Notes: generated by a model not told the origin, from the sequence alone. Positions 42,659 to 51,941 are shown, counted from the stretch's first letter. The stretch: DNA of 64,000 nucleotides from CAVTLG01 sp963735495 (GCA_963735495.1 CAVTLG010000006.1:1-64000), one strand, 5' to 3'. Made by a program: numbers and translations.

Positions 42659-43522
42659 TCAAGCATTGAGTAATTGTGCAAGAATCTCAGACGTAATCGT
42701 CAGATTGCCAATCTTCTGGGCATTTTCGGCAAAGTCGCGGAAAGCCAGTCCCAGGAGTTGGCGTGCTTCAAGCTGCTGATAGGGCGTAAGTCGGATACGT
42801 GTGGCTTCTGCATCAAACTCCGCTTCTTGGCGAGCATTTTCACCTTGCAAAGCAACCAGTTCTTGCCGTCGCTGTTCGAGGGCGACAGCCGTCGAGAGTT
42901 CGTTTTGCTTAATCTTGCGTTCTTGTTCAACGGCATCGGCGCGGCGCGAGTAGATCGCCTGGTCTGCGCGCTTTTGCAGCGCTTCACGATACTCTGCTTC
43001 TAGCGCCTTGGTCATTTCTGGTGTCGCTTTGATGGCTGTATAAAACAGGCTGACACACTCTATGCCCAACGCAGCCAGAGCTGGCTCTTCACGTAGCGTC
43101 GTCAGCACGCTACGGGCCAGGCGCTCAGTGCTGTGCAGGGCATCTTCGAGTACAAGTTGTTGGAGTTCCTTACGTGTGTGCATCTGGATGACATTAACAA
43201 TACGCTGATTCAGTTTGGCAGGGTCCTCTGAACTGTACTGGCGCGTGAGCGGATTCACGGTGAAATTGAGCAACTGCGCGATGGTTTCGGGCGCAGTGAT
43301 ACGATAGGTGATCTGCCCTTGCAGGGTGACAGCCTGAAAGTTACCCGTCGTTTCATTGAAAACAAAGGGCGCGTCCACCGTTGAAATGGGTACCAGCACA
43401 ATGGATGTGCTCGGACGCCAGTACCAGAATGCGCGCCCACTACCCTGGCGAAAGATTTTCCCATTGCGATATGCGAGAATGTATTCAGTAGGTTCGGATT
43501 TAAAGTATGCGACTAATACCAT
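42659..43522 (-). CDS. SPFH/band 7 domain protein
   Basis: Protein of 287 residues with an SPFH (stomatin/prohibitin/flotillin) domain over about residues 25-190: IFRQGSGRAFWYWRPSTSIV, VPISTVDAPFVFNETTGNFQ, VTLQGQITYRI and IECVSLFYTAIKATPEM. A long Glu/Ala/Arg-rich coiled coil follows (EAEYREALQKRADQAIYSRR). No strong membrane helix is seen at the N terminus, so membrane attachment may be peripheral. Such proteins assemble rings and scaffolds at the membrane. It is first in an operon with the NAD kinase-like gene, under a promoter with a perfect palindromic operator. Confidence 0.9.
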   Translation of the reverse strand: MVLVAYFKSEPTEYILAYRNGKIFRQGSGRAFWYWRPSTSIVLVPISTVDAPFVFNETTGNFQAVTLQGQITYRITAPETIAQLLNFTVNPLTRQYSSEDPAKLNQRIVNVIQMHTRKELQQLVLEDALHSTERLARSVLTTLREEPALAALGIECVSLFYTAIKATPEMTKALEAEYREALQKRADQAIYSRRADAVEQERKIKQNELSTAVALEQRRQELVALQGENARQEAEFDAEATRIRLTPYQQLEARQLLGLAFRDFAENAQKIGNLTITSEILAQLLNA

Positions 43523-43562
43523 GCCATGTCCCTCTTTTCCGCTGTTTGTATTGCTATGCCCG

Positions 43563-43616
43563 ACTTAGTGTATGTATAACACTAAGTAATGTACCTGAAA
43601 ATGCCGAGATTGTCAA
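43563..43616 (-). promoter_or_regulatory. SPFH operon promoter with 9-bp palindromic operator
   Basis: On the minus strand TTGACA (43611-43616), 17 bases, TACATT (43588-43593). The palindrome ACTTAGTGT-N7-ACACTAAGT (43563-43587) begins right after the -10 box and covers the likely start of transcription. A dedicated repressor is expected. Confidence 0.8.
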
Positions 43617-43653
43617 GCGTTGAATTGCTTTAAGCAAATCTTGACGATAACTC

Positions 43654-43682
43654 TTGACGTAAAATCAGATAAACTATATGCT
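43654..43682 (+). promoter_or_regulatory. Promoter upstream of the 43916 gene
   Basis: TTGACG (43654-43659), 17 bases, TATGCT (43677-43682). It faces the small membrane protein gene, leaving an untranslated leader of about 225 bases in which no gene is supported. Confidence 0.55.
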
Positions 43683-43915
43683 GGCTAAGTTAGGGAAAAG
43701 GACTCGGTGCCCCTACATGAGCTAGCGATGGAGCATGGCTTATACGCGCACTTCACGCGATGTTGCGCGGCTGTTCTTTCCACACCCAGCAGCGGTACTC
43801 AGATGTTCCCCTGCTCGTCTGCAAACTGCATAATCATGTATATACTATTGCCTGGCGCTGCTTTACCTTTCAAGCAGATCGAGAGTAAGCAGTAGCGTGA
43901 TAGATCGAGAGTCGC

Positions 43916-44374
43916 ATGAATAACTTACTGAAACAGAAACCAGCATCTTTTGAGTCCTCAGTTCCGTCGCGTCTGAGAAATCTGCCTCCTCTGCCTGTGG
44001 TAAGTATAGTGCTTTATGGCTTTACCTGGCTGCTTACGATACTGGCATTTGTAGCTGGTGGATTGCTTTTGCTCTATGACTTGTTATGGCATGACGCGCC
44101 CTGGCTAACGCATGCACCTGTCTCGGCTGTACCTTTACTGCTGATTGGTGCGGCTTCGCTGGCTTTTCAAGCTGTGATGCGCCCAAGTCTTCTGGATCTC
44201 TGTAAGGCGTTGCTGGTAAGCGCTGCCTTTATTCTCTGGGGAGTCGATCAATTATTGCCTGCTGGATGGTTTGCTACGACACTGGGCGATACCGTTATTA
44301 TTTTATATGTGATCGACCTTGGCTGGATGATTGCTGGAGCACTGCGGGAAAAAGCGCGCTCTGCGCATATCTAA
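43916..44374 (+). CDS. Small integral membrane protein
   Basis: Protein of 152 residues, not recognised. After a charged N terminus (MNNLLKQKPASFESSVPSRL), four hydrophobic helices can be placed: SIVLYGFTWLLTILAFVAGG, PVSAVPLLLIGAASLAFQAV, LLVSAAFILWGVDQLL and TVIILYVIDLGWMIAGAL. The tail REKARSAHI is basic and probably cytoplasmic. The ribosome site is weak. It is followed by the YggT-type gene in the same direction after a 245-bp gap. Confidence 0.75.
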   Translation: MNNLLKQKPASFESSVPSRLRNLPPLPVVSIVLYGFTWLLTILAFVAGGLLLLYDLLWHDAPWLTHAPVSAVPLLLIGAASLAFQAVMRPSLLDLCKALLVSAAFILWGVDQLLPAGWFATTLGDTVIILYVIDLGWMIAGALREKARSAHI

Positions 44375-44619
44375 CCTCTTCCGTACAATAGAATTGCCTC
44401 ACTTAGCCTTTTTTTGCGGTAATTTGCAACTGTTTCGGAGCGTAGCGCGTGTTAAAGAAAGAAACCTTTGTGCACCAGATTGATGTCTGGCACGCGCTTC
44501 TTGAAATTCCAGTCGTGAATTGTGTTGCGCGTGGAAATGGCATATCCAGCGTTTAGAGGTGTGGCATTTACTCTTCATCTGCGGCTGCTCTGCCAAGGAT
44601 GGTATGAAGGAGAATAGAT

Positions 44620-45168
44620 ATGAGCAATCAGCCTTACCCACCCAACCAGCCTGCGGGGCAGGTTCCCTATCAAGAGCCAGTGTATGGCTCGAACGATGAT
44701 AATACCATCAGGTCATCTGACATTGGCAGCGCACACGCACAGAGCCAGCATGAAGCGTATGTTGATTCGGCTGGCAATCGGGTTGAGCAGCACGCGGAAG
44801 TTTTTGAGGATAAGAATCAGAAACGCGCGAATGAACGGTATATAGTTAGAAATGTCATCTACTTTATACTAGGCGTGTTGGAGATCATATTGCTGTTACG
44901 GCTCGTGTTCAGGCTGCTGGGTGCTAATGAGAGTAGTAGCTTTGTCGCATTCTTATACAATTTTAGCCACATATTTGTGGTGGCGTTTAACGGCATTTTC
45001 AACGATCAGACCGTTGGCAGTAGCACCTTTGAGTTTTCGACAGTGATTGCGATGATTGTGTATGCATTGATTGCGTGGGGCATCGTTGCGTTGAGCCGCG
45101 TGGTCCTTGCACCTGATCTCTCAGGTAATCAGAGCATTACGACGACGCGTCGTAGCCGTATGAGGTAA
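44620..45168 (+). CDS. YggT-family membrane protein
   Basis: Protein of 182 residues. The first 85 residues are hydrophilic and Gln/Ser/Asn-rich (MSNQPYPPNQPAGQVPYQEP), with a predicted coiled segment. Then come two membrane helices of the YggT pattern: NVIYFILGVLEIILLLRLVF with RLLGANESS, the loop NFSHIFVVAFNGIFND, and STVIAMIVYALIAWGIVALS. YggT-like proteins are linked to osmotic or division functions, but the role is not settled. An AAGGAG site precedes the ATG. The tail is basic. Confidence 0.85.
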   Translation: MSNQPYPPNQPAGQVPYQEPVYGSNDDNTIRSSDIGSAHAQSQHEAYVDSAGNRVEQHAEVFEDKNQKRANERYIVRNVIYFILGVLEIILLLRLVFRLLGANESSSFVAFLYNFSHIFVVAFNGIFNDQTVGSSTFEFSTVIAMIVYALIAWGIVALSRVVLAPDLSGNQSITTTRRSRMR

Positions 45169-45308
45169 CGTTTCTATTCTATGTGCAACAACCAGATGAT
45201 TCCTATCTGACCCTCCAGTTATCCTGAAGGGTCAGATGGTTTACCATTGGGATGCCTTATGAGCCGACATCCTTACCTGGTATAGAGCACACTCGCACAC
45301 GCGTGACG

Positions 45309-45485
45309 TTGCACTCCTTGCAAGGCTACGCACCGGATATTGCACTCCTTGCAATGGCTATCATATGATCTCGCGCACTCCCTGCGATGCCCACGCGCCT
45401 GATCTCGCGCTCCTTGCGATCTCTACGCGCCGGATATTGCACTCCTTGCAATGGCTATCATATAATCTCGCATTCCCTGCGATTT
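45309..45485. repeat. Cluster of six hairpin repeats with compensatory stem changes
   Basis: Units start at 45309, 45340, 45371, 45405, 45437 and 45468 (31-34 bp period). Each has a short stem around a CTCC core: TTGCACTCCTTGCAA in three, TCGC...GCGA in the other three (TCGCGCTCCTTGCGA, TCGCATTCCCTGCGA and a 17-base variant). A/T pairs in the stem are replaced by C/G on both sides. Spacers also recur (GGCTATCATAT). It lies between convergent genes. Confidence 0.85.
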
Positions 45486-45519
45486 CCCTGCGAACATGCT
45501 TCAGCGATAGAACGCACTA

Positions 45520-47025
45520 CTAGGATACACTACAAGTTACGTTATTTAAAGTGAAAGAAGTCGGGTTGGGATTACTGCCACTCCATGAGCCATTGAAGCC
45601 TGGACTGGCTGTGGAACCCGACGGGAGTGATGCATTATAGGCGGCATTCGTCACGGTCACGACTTCCCCCTGCTGCGAGATATCGGCGTTCCAGCCCTGC
45701 GTGACCTGCTGGGTGCCAGGGAAAGTGAAGACCAGGCTCCAGCCGTTGAGCGAGGATGTCCCCGTGTTTGTGATCGTGATATTTGCGGTAAAGCCGGTCG
45801 GCCATTGATTCGACACCGTATAGCTTACCTTACAAGTACTACCCGTTACCGCCGTACTGGTTGGTGTTGGGGTCGGGGTCGTCCCCGGCGTTGCCGTGGG
45901 TGTAACTGGCGTGGGAGTAGGCGTAACCCCGCCAGCCAGAGCGATCAGGTGCGTTTTGAGTCCCAGGCCAAACTGCGTTGGCGTCCCATCATAGCTGGTA
46001 ATCAGTGAGGGGTAGCTGCCGCAGTCGTAGACATCCCAGCCCCAGCCCAGGTAGCCGATATTATTTTGATCAAACCAGTTCATGGCCGTAGTAATGAATG
46101 TGGATTGACAGTCGTTCTCGCCCAGTTCGCCGGTAATGACGGGTACTTGAGCCGCCACGGGTGCGACTTGCGCATTCCAACAGGTGCTGCTGCTGCAACT
46201 ATTGAAGTTGTACAAGTGGAATGAGGCTGCCAGATCATTCAGCGTATCGGTCGGCTTGTTCGCCAGCCAACCGGATAAGTCGTTGGCGTAGGCCAGGCCA
46301 CCTAGCATAAGTATGTTCGTGGCTCCCGTGGCGCGTACGGTATTCACCAGCGTTTGCATGCCCGCGACAGCGAAACCGACGTCATTGCACGGGCTGGCGC
46401 TGGCGGCGGTGCTGCCGTTGAGCCAGCAGGACCAGCTACTTGTATACGGTTCGTTATACAGGTCGAAGATGACTGAGGAGTTGCCCTTGAACGTATTGGC
46501 GACTGAGGTCCAGAAAGCCGGGGCATGATCGAGATCAGGCATAGGGAGCTGGGCATTGGCTTGCTGGGTACCTGGCGCGCTCCAATGCAGATCGACGATG
46601 GCGACCAGGTTATAGGAATTGAGCAAATTGACGTAGCTGACGATGGCTTGCTGGTATTGTGCGGCAGTATATTGCGCGGCGGGGTAGCCATTGAGACCCA
46701 GCCAGCAATCTTCGTTGAGGGGCACACGCACGGCATTAATATCCCAACTTGCCATGGCCGCTACCGAGGTAGCATCGCTGGGTCCATCAAACACGGTTGT
46801 ATCGAGGCTACTATCGCACATATACTCGCTGCCGCCGCGATCCACGCCGAGCGGACGTATGGCCTGACCCGCGCTGTTGAGAATCTGGTTGCCGGATACG
46901 TGTAAGCCAGCGATAGATGCAGTGGCTGCCCTGGCCGGAGTCGCTCTACTCAGCACTATGCCTGCACTGGCAAGTATGAGAAGCACGAGGATGATCAATA
47001 CGAGATAGGTTTGCTTCCTTTGCAT
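45520..47025 (-). CDS. Secreted GH5 cellulase with C-terminal CBM2
   Basis: Exported glycoside hydrolase of 501 residues. The signal peptide has a Lys/Arg start (MQRKQTY), a long hydrophobic core and an ARA|ATA cleavage site. The GH5 domain covers about residues 40-365: LGVDRGGSEYMC, NAVRVPLNEDCWLG, VAIVDLHWSAPG, acid/base Glu in FDLYNEP and nucleophile Glu in VITGELGEND. A TPTPTP linker (368-395) leads to a carbohydrate-binding module of family 2 (CKVSYTVSNQWPTGFTANIT, NGWSLVFTFPG, WNADISQQGEVVTVTNAAY). It should cut beta-1,4-glucans outside the cell. It is paralogous to the gene at 47305. Confidence 0.93.
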   Translation of the reverse strand: MQRKQTYLVLIILVLLILASAGIVLSRATPARAATASIAGLHVSGNQILNSAGQAIRPLGVDRGGSEYMCDSSLDTTVFDGPSDATSVAAMASWDINAVRVPLNEDCWLGLNGYPAAQYTAAQYQQAIVSYVNLLNSYNLVAIVDLHWSAPGTQQANAQLPMPDLDHAPAFWTSVANTFKGNSSVIFDLYNEPYTSSWSCWLNGSTAASASPCNDVGFAVAGMQTLVNTVRATGATNILMLGGLAYANDLSGWLANKPTDTLNDLAASFHLYNFNSCSSSTCWNAQVAPVAAQVPVITGELGENDCQSTFITTAMNWFDQNNIGYLGWGWDVYDCGSYPSLITSYDGTPTQFGLGLKTHLIALAGGVTPTPTPVTPTATPGTTPTPTPTSTAVTGSTCKVSYTVSNQWPTGFTANITITNTGTSSLNGWSLVFTFPGTQQVTQGWNADISQQGEVVTVTNAAYNASLPSGSTASPGFNGSWSGSNPNPTSFTLNNVTCSVS

Positions 47026-47218
47026 AATACGCTCTCCCTCCTTTGGAATAGCATACGCTTCGTCCAGGTCACGCTGAACGATAAATATTCTTGTTGTGGA
47101 TGAAGGCTTTCTTTTATTAAGATAACTAAAAGCCGCATAGAATGCAAGATATAATCTATGGGCAAAAAAAACTGAATAGATTCTGAAGAGTTTTTTAGCA
47201 AGAGGAAACCGCCCAGGT

Positions 47219-47305
47219 GACGTAGAGACAAACCCTTGCGGTTGTCTGTGTGGTACTCGATCTCCTCCTCGCGTAGAGACAAACCCTTGCGGTTGTCTGT
47301 CTGGT
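47219..47305. repeat. Two copies of the CCCTTGCGGTTGTC repeat at the truncated cellulase 3' end
   Basis: Units at about 47219-47253 and 47270-47304, each with GTAGAGACAAACCCTTGCGG and TTGTCTG. The second ends at the stop codon of the GH5 gene (47305). Confidence 0.85.
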
Positions 47306-48474
47306 CAGGTACCAGGCGTTGGCGTAATCAACACAGGGGTGGGGATAAGGCCATCACCCAGGGCAGTCAGGTGTGTTTTGAATCCCTGACCATAGCGGGT
47401 TGGTGTGCCATCATAGCTAGTAATCAGCGAGGGAAAAGAGCCACAATTGTAGACATCCCAACCCCAGGCCAGGTAGCCGATATCGTGTTGATCAAACCAG
47501 TCCATTGATGTATTGATGAACGTGGATTTACAATCGTTCTCGCCCAGTTCACCGACAATGACGGGTACTTGAGCCGCCACGGGTGCGACTTGCCTGTTCC
47601 AACAACTGTCGCTGTTGCAGGGATTAAAGTTGTACAAATGGAAGGAGGCCACCATATTGTTCAAAGGATCAATGGGCAGGTGCGTTAACCAGCCTGATAG
47701 GTCGTTGGCGTAATCCAGGCCTCCTAGCATGATGACATTCGTCGCCCCGGTGGCACGTACCGTATTGATCAACATTTGCATGCCTGCAGTGGCAAAACCG
47801 ATGCTATCGCAGGGACTGCCATGACTAACCGCACTGCCATTGAGCCAGCAGGACCAATTGCTGGGGTGTGGTTCATTAAAGAGGTCAAGGATAACGGAAG
47901 AATCGTGCATGAAGGTGCTGGCGACCGAGGTCCAGAAAGCGGGGGCATGATCAAGATCAGGCATAGAGTGTATCTCATTTGAGAGATATGTGCCGGGACC
48001 ATTCCATTGCAGATCCACAATAGCGATCAAATGATTGGCGTTGAGGAGATGCACATAGTTGATGATAGCTTGCTGGTACTGTGTCGCGCTATACTGAGCT
48101 GCGGGATAGCCGTTAATGCCCAGCCAGCAATCTTCGTTGAGCGGCACACGCACGGTATTGATATCCCAACTCGTCATGGCCTCAACCGAGGCTGCATCGC
48201 TCGGGCCATCAAATACTTTCGTATTGCCGGCTGCTTCGCACTCATACTCGCTACCTGAACGATTCACGCCGAGCGTTCGTACGACCTGATTGGCGTTGTT
48301 GAGGAGTCGATTGCCTGACACATGTAAGCCTGAGATAGAGATAGAGGATTTTACTGCTCTGTCAGGGATGAGCTTCCTGAGCACTATTCCGCTACTAATG
48401 AGCGTTATTCCACCACTAATAAGAATCAGTACCGCTAGAATGGCTACGATGAAATATGTTCGCTTCCTTCGCAC
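47305..48474 (-). CDS. Secreted GH5 glycoside hydrolase without CBM
   Basis: Paralogue of the 45520 gene, 389 residues. A signal anchor (MRRKRTYFIVAILAVLILIS) precedes a GH5 catalytic domain: LGVNRSGSEYEC, NTVRVPLNEDCWLG, acid/base Glu in LDLFNEPHP and nucleophile Glu in VIVGELGEND. The substitution of DLQW for DLHW may affect substrate binding. The frame ends in the start of a linker (LIPTPVLITPTPGT), exactly where a repeat element begins, so the CBM2 of the sister enzyme has been lost. No clear signal-peptidase site is seen, and it might stay membrane-anchored. Confidence 0.9.
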   Translation of the reverse strand: MRRKRTYFIVAILAVLILISGGITLISSGIVLRKLIPDRAVKSSISISGLHVSGNRLLNNANQVVRTLGVNRSGSEYECEAAGNTKVFDGPSDAASVEAMTSWDINTVRVPLNEDCWLGINGYPAAQYSATQYQQAIINYVHLLNANHLIAIVDLQWNGPGTYLSNEIHSMPDLDHAPAFWTSVASTFMHDSSVILDLFNEPHPSNWSCWLNGSAVSHGSPCDSIGFATAGMQMLINTVRATGATNVIMLGGLDYANDLSGWLTHLPIDPLNNMVASFHLYNFNPCNSDSCWNRQVAPVAAQVPVIVGELGENDCKSTFINTSMDWFDQHDIGYLAWGWDVYNCGSFPSLITSYDGTPTRYGQGFKTHLTALGDGLIPTPVLITPTPGT

Positions 48475-48568
48475 TGCCGCGTCTCTTTTCGCTGAATGTT
48501 TCCGTTGCTCTTACCTTAGCATAACCGATCTCCATGCTGAAGAGCAAGCCGTCTAGCTTATTGGTCTC

Positions 48569-48671
48569 TATCCTTCCGGGAAACGTTGGGAAATGGGGTA
48601 GGGGCGTCACCTCGCGTGCGCCCGGGCGGTCGCCAGGACACGCCCCTACCCCGTTTCCCCCTCAAGGACGG
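48569..48671. repeat. Palindromic ~105-bp repeat, copy 2 (reverse orientation)
   Basis: Reverse complement of the element at 35848-35954, with the same GGGAAATGGGGTAGGGGCGT arm and TCAAGGACGG end. It lies between the GH5 gene start and the 3' end of the kinase gene. Confidence 0.85.
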
Positions 48672-48679
48672 AGAGTTGT

Positions 48680-50722
48680 TTAGCTGAGCGTTTCCCAGGG
48701 CTGCCAACTGCCATCATACCAGATATGCTGCAAGGCATCGTTGGTGCCACGAGCGAAAACGTCGATGCGACCATTGCCCCAGGATGCAGCGGTTGGTGCG
48801 CTGGTAAGGGTGCCGCCCAGGGATTCCCAGGATTGCCAGCCGCCATCAAAGCGTATATGTTGCAGGCTATTATCATCAGCAACCACAAAAACATCAAGTA
48901 TCCCTTGTGCCGGAGATGTCACGGTCGGATCGGCGGTAAAGCTGCCGCCCAACCATTCCCAATTTTGCCAGTTGCCATCGTACCAGATATGTCCCAGATC
49001 GTTGTTATAGCCGCGTACAAAGACGTCCAGGCGTTGTGCGCCCCAGGAAACCACGGTCGGAGAAGATGCGAAGCCGCTACCCAGGGATTCCCAGCCTTGC
49101 CATGTCCCGTTGTAGCTTATATGCCACAAAGCATAATCTGTGCCACGCGCAAAGACGTCAATTTGTCCGGGACCCCACGAGGCGATGGCTGGATCGGAAG
49201 TGATGATGCCGCTCAGTGACTCCCAGGCATGCCAGCTACCGTCGTACCATTTATGTTGGATAGAGTTATCACTGCCTCTTACAGCGAGGTCGAAGCGTCC
49301 GGCACCCCACGATGTGGCGACGGGATCGTAGGCAAGGTCATCGTCCAATTCGCTCCAGGTGCTCCAATTACCGTTGTAGGTGCTATACCACAGATTATTG
49401 TCTCCACCACGCACAAACATTGTGAGATTGCCAGTACTCGCAGAGGTGGGTGCGGGCCGGCTGGTCGTGGCATCGACGATAGCAGGTACGGTAACGACTG
49501 GCGTGGGTGTAGGATCTGGTGTGGCTGTTGCCGTCGGGCGAGCAGCGCTGGATTGTGCAGAGCGATGGGAGAGGTTGTACGTGAGTACCTCTGTACCGAA
49601 CGCGGCCAATGATGTCACCGCCAGTCCGGCAGCACCCAATACCAGGAACATCTGCCGTCTTGAGATAGGCTGTGGAGCAGGTTGTTGTGCGGGTACAGGC
49701 GGCGGCAGTACCGTCCCCGTGGCTGGCAAACGAAGTAGCGGTGATATCTCTCTTAGCGGTATGTTGCTCACGGCTTTACCGGTCGTGGGCGTTGGTGCGT
49801 ATTCACGCGTTAACAGGCCAGATGGCGCACCCTCCTGTACCGCTTGTGGTCGTATGGTTGGTAAAAAAAGTGGCTTCGAGAAGGTATGCAGCGCAGGCTC
49901 AACCGTACACGCTTTTTCCAGGGCAGCGGCGAAGTCCTGGATACTGGCAAAGCGCTGCTGCGGATCTTTGGCGAGCGCTCGTAACAATACCGGCTCAATA
50001 GCTGGTGCCAGCGTAGGCACGTGTGTGTGGAGTGGCGGAGGTGCGTTATAGAGGTGGTGCATGGCGACCAGCATGGTTGAACCATCAAAAGGTGGCGCGC
50101 CACTGAACCATTCATAGACGACGATGGCTAAGGCATACTGGTCACTGGCGACTGTCGGGTGATCGTTAAATACCTCGGGGGCCATGTACGGAGCGGTCCC
50201 AAATGTCTCAGCGTGACTGCGCTGATTGAGCTCGGTGTGGTGAGTTTGTACGCTGGTGGCGATACCGAAATCACTGAGCATCAGCACCTGATTGTTACCA
50301 AGCAGCATGTTTTCAGGTTTGACATCACGGTGAATGATATGATTGTCATGCGCATATTGCAGAGCCTGCGCCATTTGTTTGACGTAGGAGAGAATGGTCT
50401 CGGCTGGCAGTATGCTGCCGTGTGGATGGCGCTTGCGCAACGACCCGTAGGGCGCGTAGCCCATGACCAGATAGGGCGTGGTATGTTCTATGCCAAATTC
50501 CAGCACCGGCACGATATGAGGATGCGTCAGACGCGCAATAATACGCGCCTCAGTGAGAAATTTTGCCAGCGCATCCTCATTCAACTGCATCTGTAATACT
50601 TTAATGGCGGCGGGAGTTTGCAGATAGATATGTTCGCCCAGGTAGACGTCCGCAAAACCACCCTGACCGAGCAGTTCTCTGAGTTGATAGTTGCCTAATT
50701 TGTGCCCCGTCCAATCAATCAT
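48680..50722 (-). CDS. Ser/Thr protein kinase with DUF346-type extracellular propeller
   Basis: Receptor kinase of 680 residues. The kinase domain (about 10-270) has GQGGFADVYLG, AAIKVLQ, HRDVKPENMLL and DFGIAT, all catalytic residues present. A linker leads to one membrane helix preceded by a twin arginine (ISRRQMFLVLGAAGLAVTSL). After a Thr/Pro linker come six to seven repeats of about 41 residues with W-x-x-W-E-S-L, ASWGxGRxDVFxRG and xxLxHIWYDG, matching DUF346 (PLL-like lectin propellers). The exported part may bind carbohydrate, which would fit the nearby cellulases (inference). The start at 50722 is MIDWTGHKLG. Confidence 0.92.
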   Translation of the reverse strand: MIDWTGHKLGNYQLRELLGQGGFADVYLGEHIYLQTPAAIKVLQMQLNEDALAKFLTEARIIARLTHPHIVPVLEFGIEHTTPYLVMGYAPYGSLRKRHPHGSILPAETILSYVKQMAQALQYAHDNHIIHRDVKPENMLLGNNQVLMLSDFGIATSVQTHHTELNQRSHAETFGTAPYMAPEVFNDHPTVASDQYALAIVVYEWFSGAPPFDGSTMLVAMHHLYNAPPPLHTHVPTLAPAIEPVLLRALAKDPQQRFASIQDFAAALEKACTVEPALHTFSKPLFLPTIRPQAVQEGAPSGLLTREYAPTPTTGKAVSNIPLREISPLLRLPATGTVLPPPVPAQQPAPQPISRRQMFLVLGAAGLAVTSLAAFGTEVLTYNLSHRSAQSSAARPTATATPDPTPTPVVTVPAIVDATTSRPAPTSASTGNLTMFVRGGDNNLWYSTYNGNWSTWSELDDDLAYDPVATSWGAGRFDLAVRGSDNSIQHKWYDGSWHAWESLSGIITSDPAIASWGPGQIDVFARGTDYALWHISYNGTWQGWESLGSGFASSPTVVSWGAQRLDVFVRGYNNDLGHIWYDGNWQNWEWLGGSFTADPTVTSPAQGILDVFVVADDNSLQHIRFDGGWQSWESLGGTLTSAPTAASWGNGRIDVFARGTNDALQHIWYDGSWQPWETLS

Positions 50723-51930
50723 CTGCGATAAATTCCTCTATCTGTTTCCTGGCTCCCATTCTATCTATAGCATACTTAAGTGTACGAATATGGCACAATC
50801 CTAACGCAAAAGCTGACAAAAAGTACTAGCTCGTATCTCTATGAGTACGTCTCCTCAGAGACAAATAAGAGAGAACGGGATTGTACTCTTTGCAATGTAT
50901 TGATCCTGGCGCGTGATCTGTGGCTCCCGCTAGTTGACGGTTTCTGTTGTTGCCTGGTGGACTAACTCTGCTTCAGCGTCATTCAGCGTGAGCTCATTGC
51001 AGAGCAAAAAAAAAGGCAAAACAGAGATTGCTGCCATCCCAGACCTCGGGCAAAAAGATACCTTGTAGCCGTGAGAAGTGAAACCGAGGCGTCAGTTAGG
51101 GAAAGTGAAGGCTGGTGACTGCGTAGTCCCGTTGCGATACTAGCACTAAGCGTTTTCCTCTGAACTTTGGCCTGAAGAGTAGAACCGGCAGAAAACCTGA
51201 ACATACCAGCTCCCAAAACAAATACGCATGACTATTCAGGCCAGCGAGCGTGGATGGTCGTGTAGGGCCAGCGTATACTTCACTTGAAGTGTTACATCTA
51301 ATAGTATTAGCCGAACATTGGTACCAGGGGAAAGACACAACTGAGTGAACAGGCACTGGGAGGTATGGTATAAGAAAATCGTCCGCTCGCGCCACAGATT
51401 TCTGTGTTCAACCCTATCAGTGGCAGCACGATTTCAGATTGCCAGCCAGCACCCACCTTTTATCGCAAAGGTATTTGAAATCATCAACTTTTGCTGGTAC
51501 TCCTGGTCCCCAAATAGCTCCTAAAATCCCCGGTCTGCACAGCTATTTATAGCCATAAACCCCCTTCCTGCCTGGATTCACGGCATAATTGGCTGTTTTA
51601 TGTACCAAAAGATCTTAATACCATTTTAATGCCGATTTTCAGACTTCCTGGGGGTACTATCGGCATATATCTACGCGTGGACGGTCTAAACGCGCTCCAG
51701 AAGAGACTTCAGCCCAAGGGCATCAACTGCTAGTACTAGATTAGTACTTTTCTATCACTACTTGAGGCAAACATGAGGATACGGAAAAAATCTTATACCA
51801 TACCTTCTTGTGACCACTGAGAAACGTATAAGACTTCAAGACGTTCAGAGGATACGCAATGGAGTCTTTTGACCGGCGTTTTTGAGTGGTCGAAGTACAA
51901 AACAAACACATCGCGATGGGTAGCAGGAAT
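50723..51930. other. Long gene-poor region
   Basis: No convincing gene in about 1.2 kb. It contains a truncated copy of the MITE-like terminus (ACTATTCAGGCCAGCGAGCG, about 51231-51250), an A run at 51007-51014, and AT-rich DNA from 51530 with short direct repeats (CTAGTACTAGATTAGTACT near 51731). Frames of 60-99 codons here lack ribosome sites and recognisable motifs. Confidence 0.5.
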
Positions 51931-51941
51931 AAGAGCTAAGC

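Noticed and set aside
45309..45485. CRISPR array
   Set aside because: Repeats are short, imperfect and vary in the stems, the spacers recur, and no cas gene is present.
50983..51395. Overlapping minus-strand frames of 77 and 99 codons
   Set aside because: No ribosome site, composition unlike neighbouring proteins, and part of one crosses a MITE fragment.
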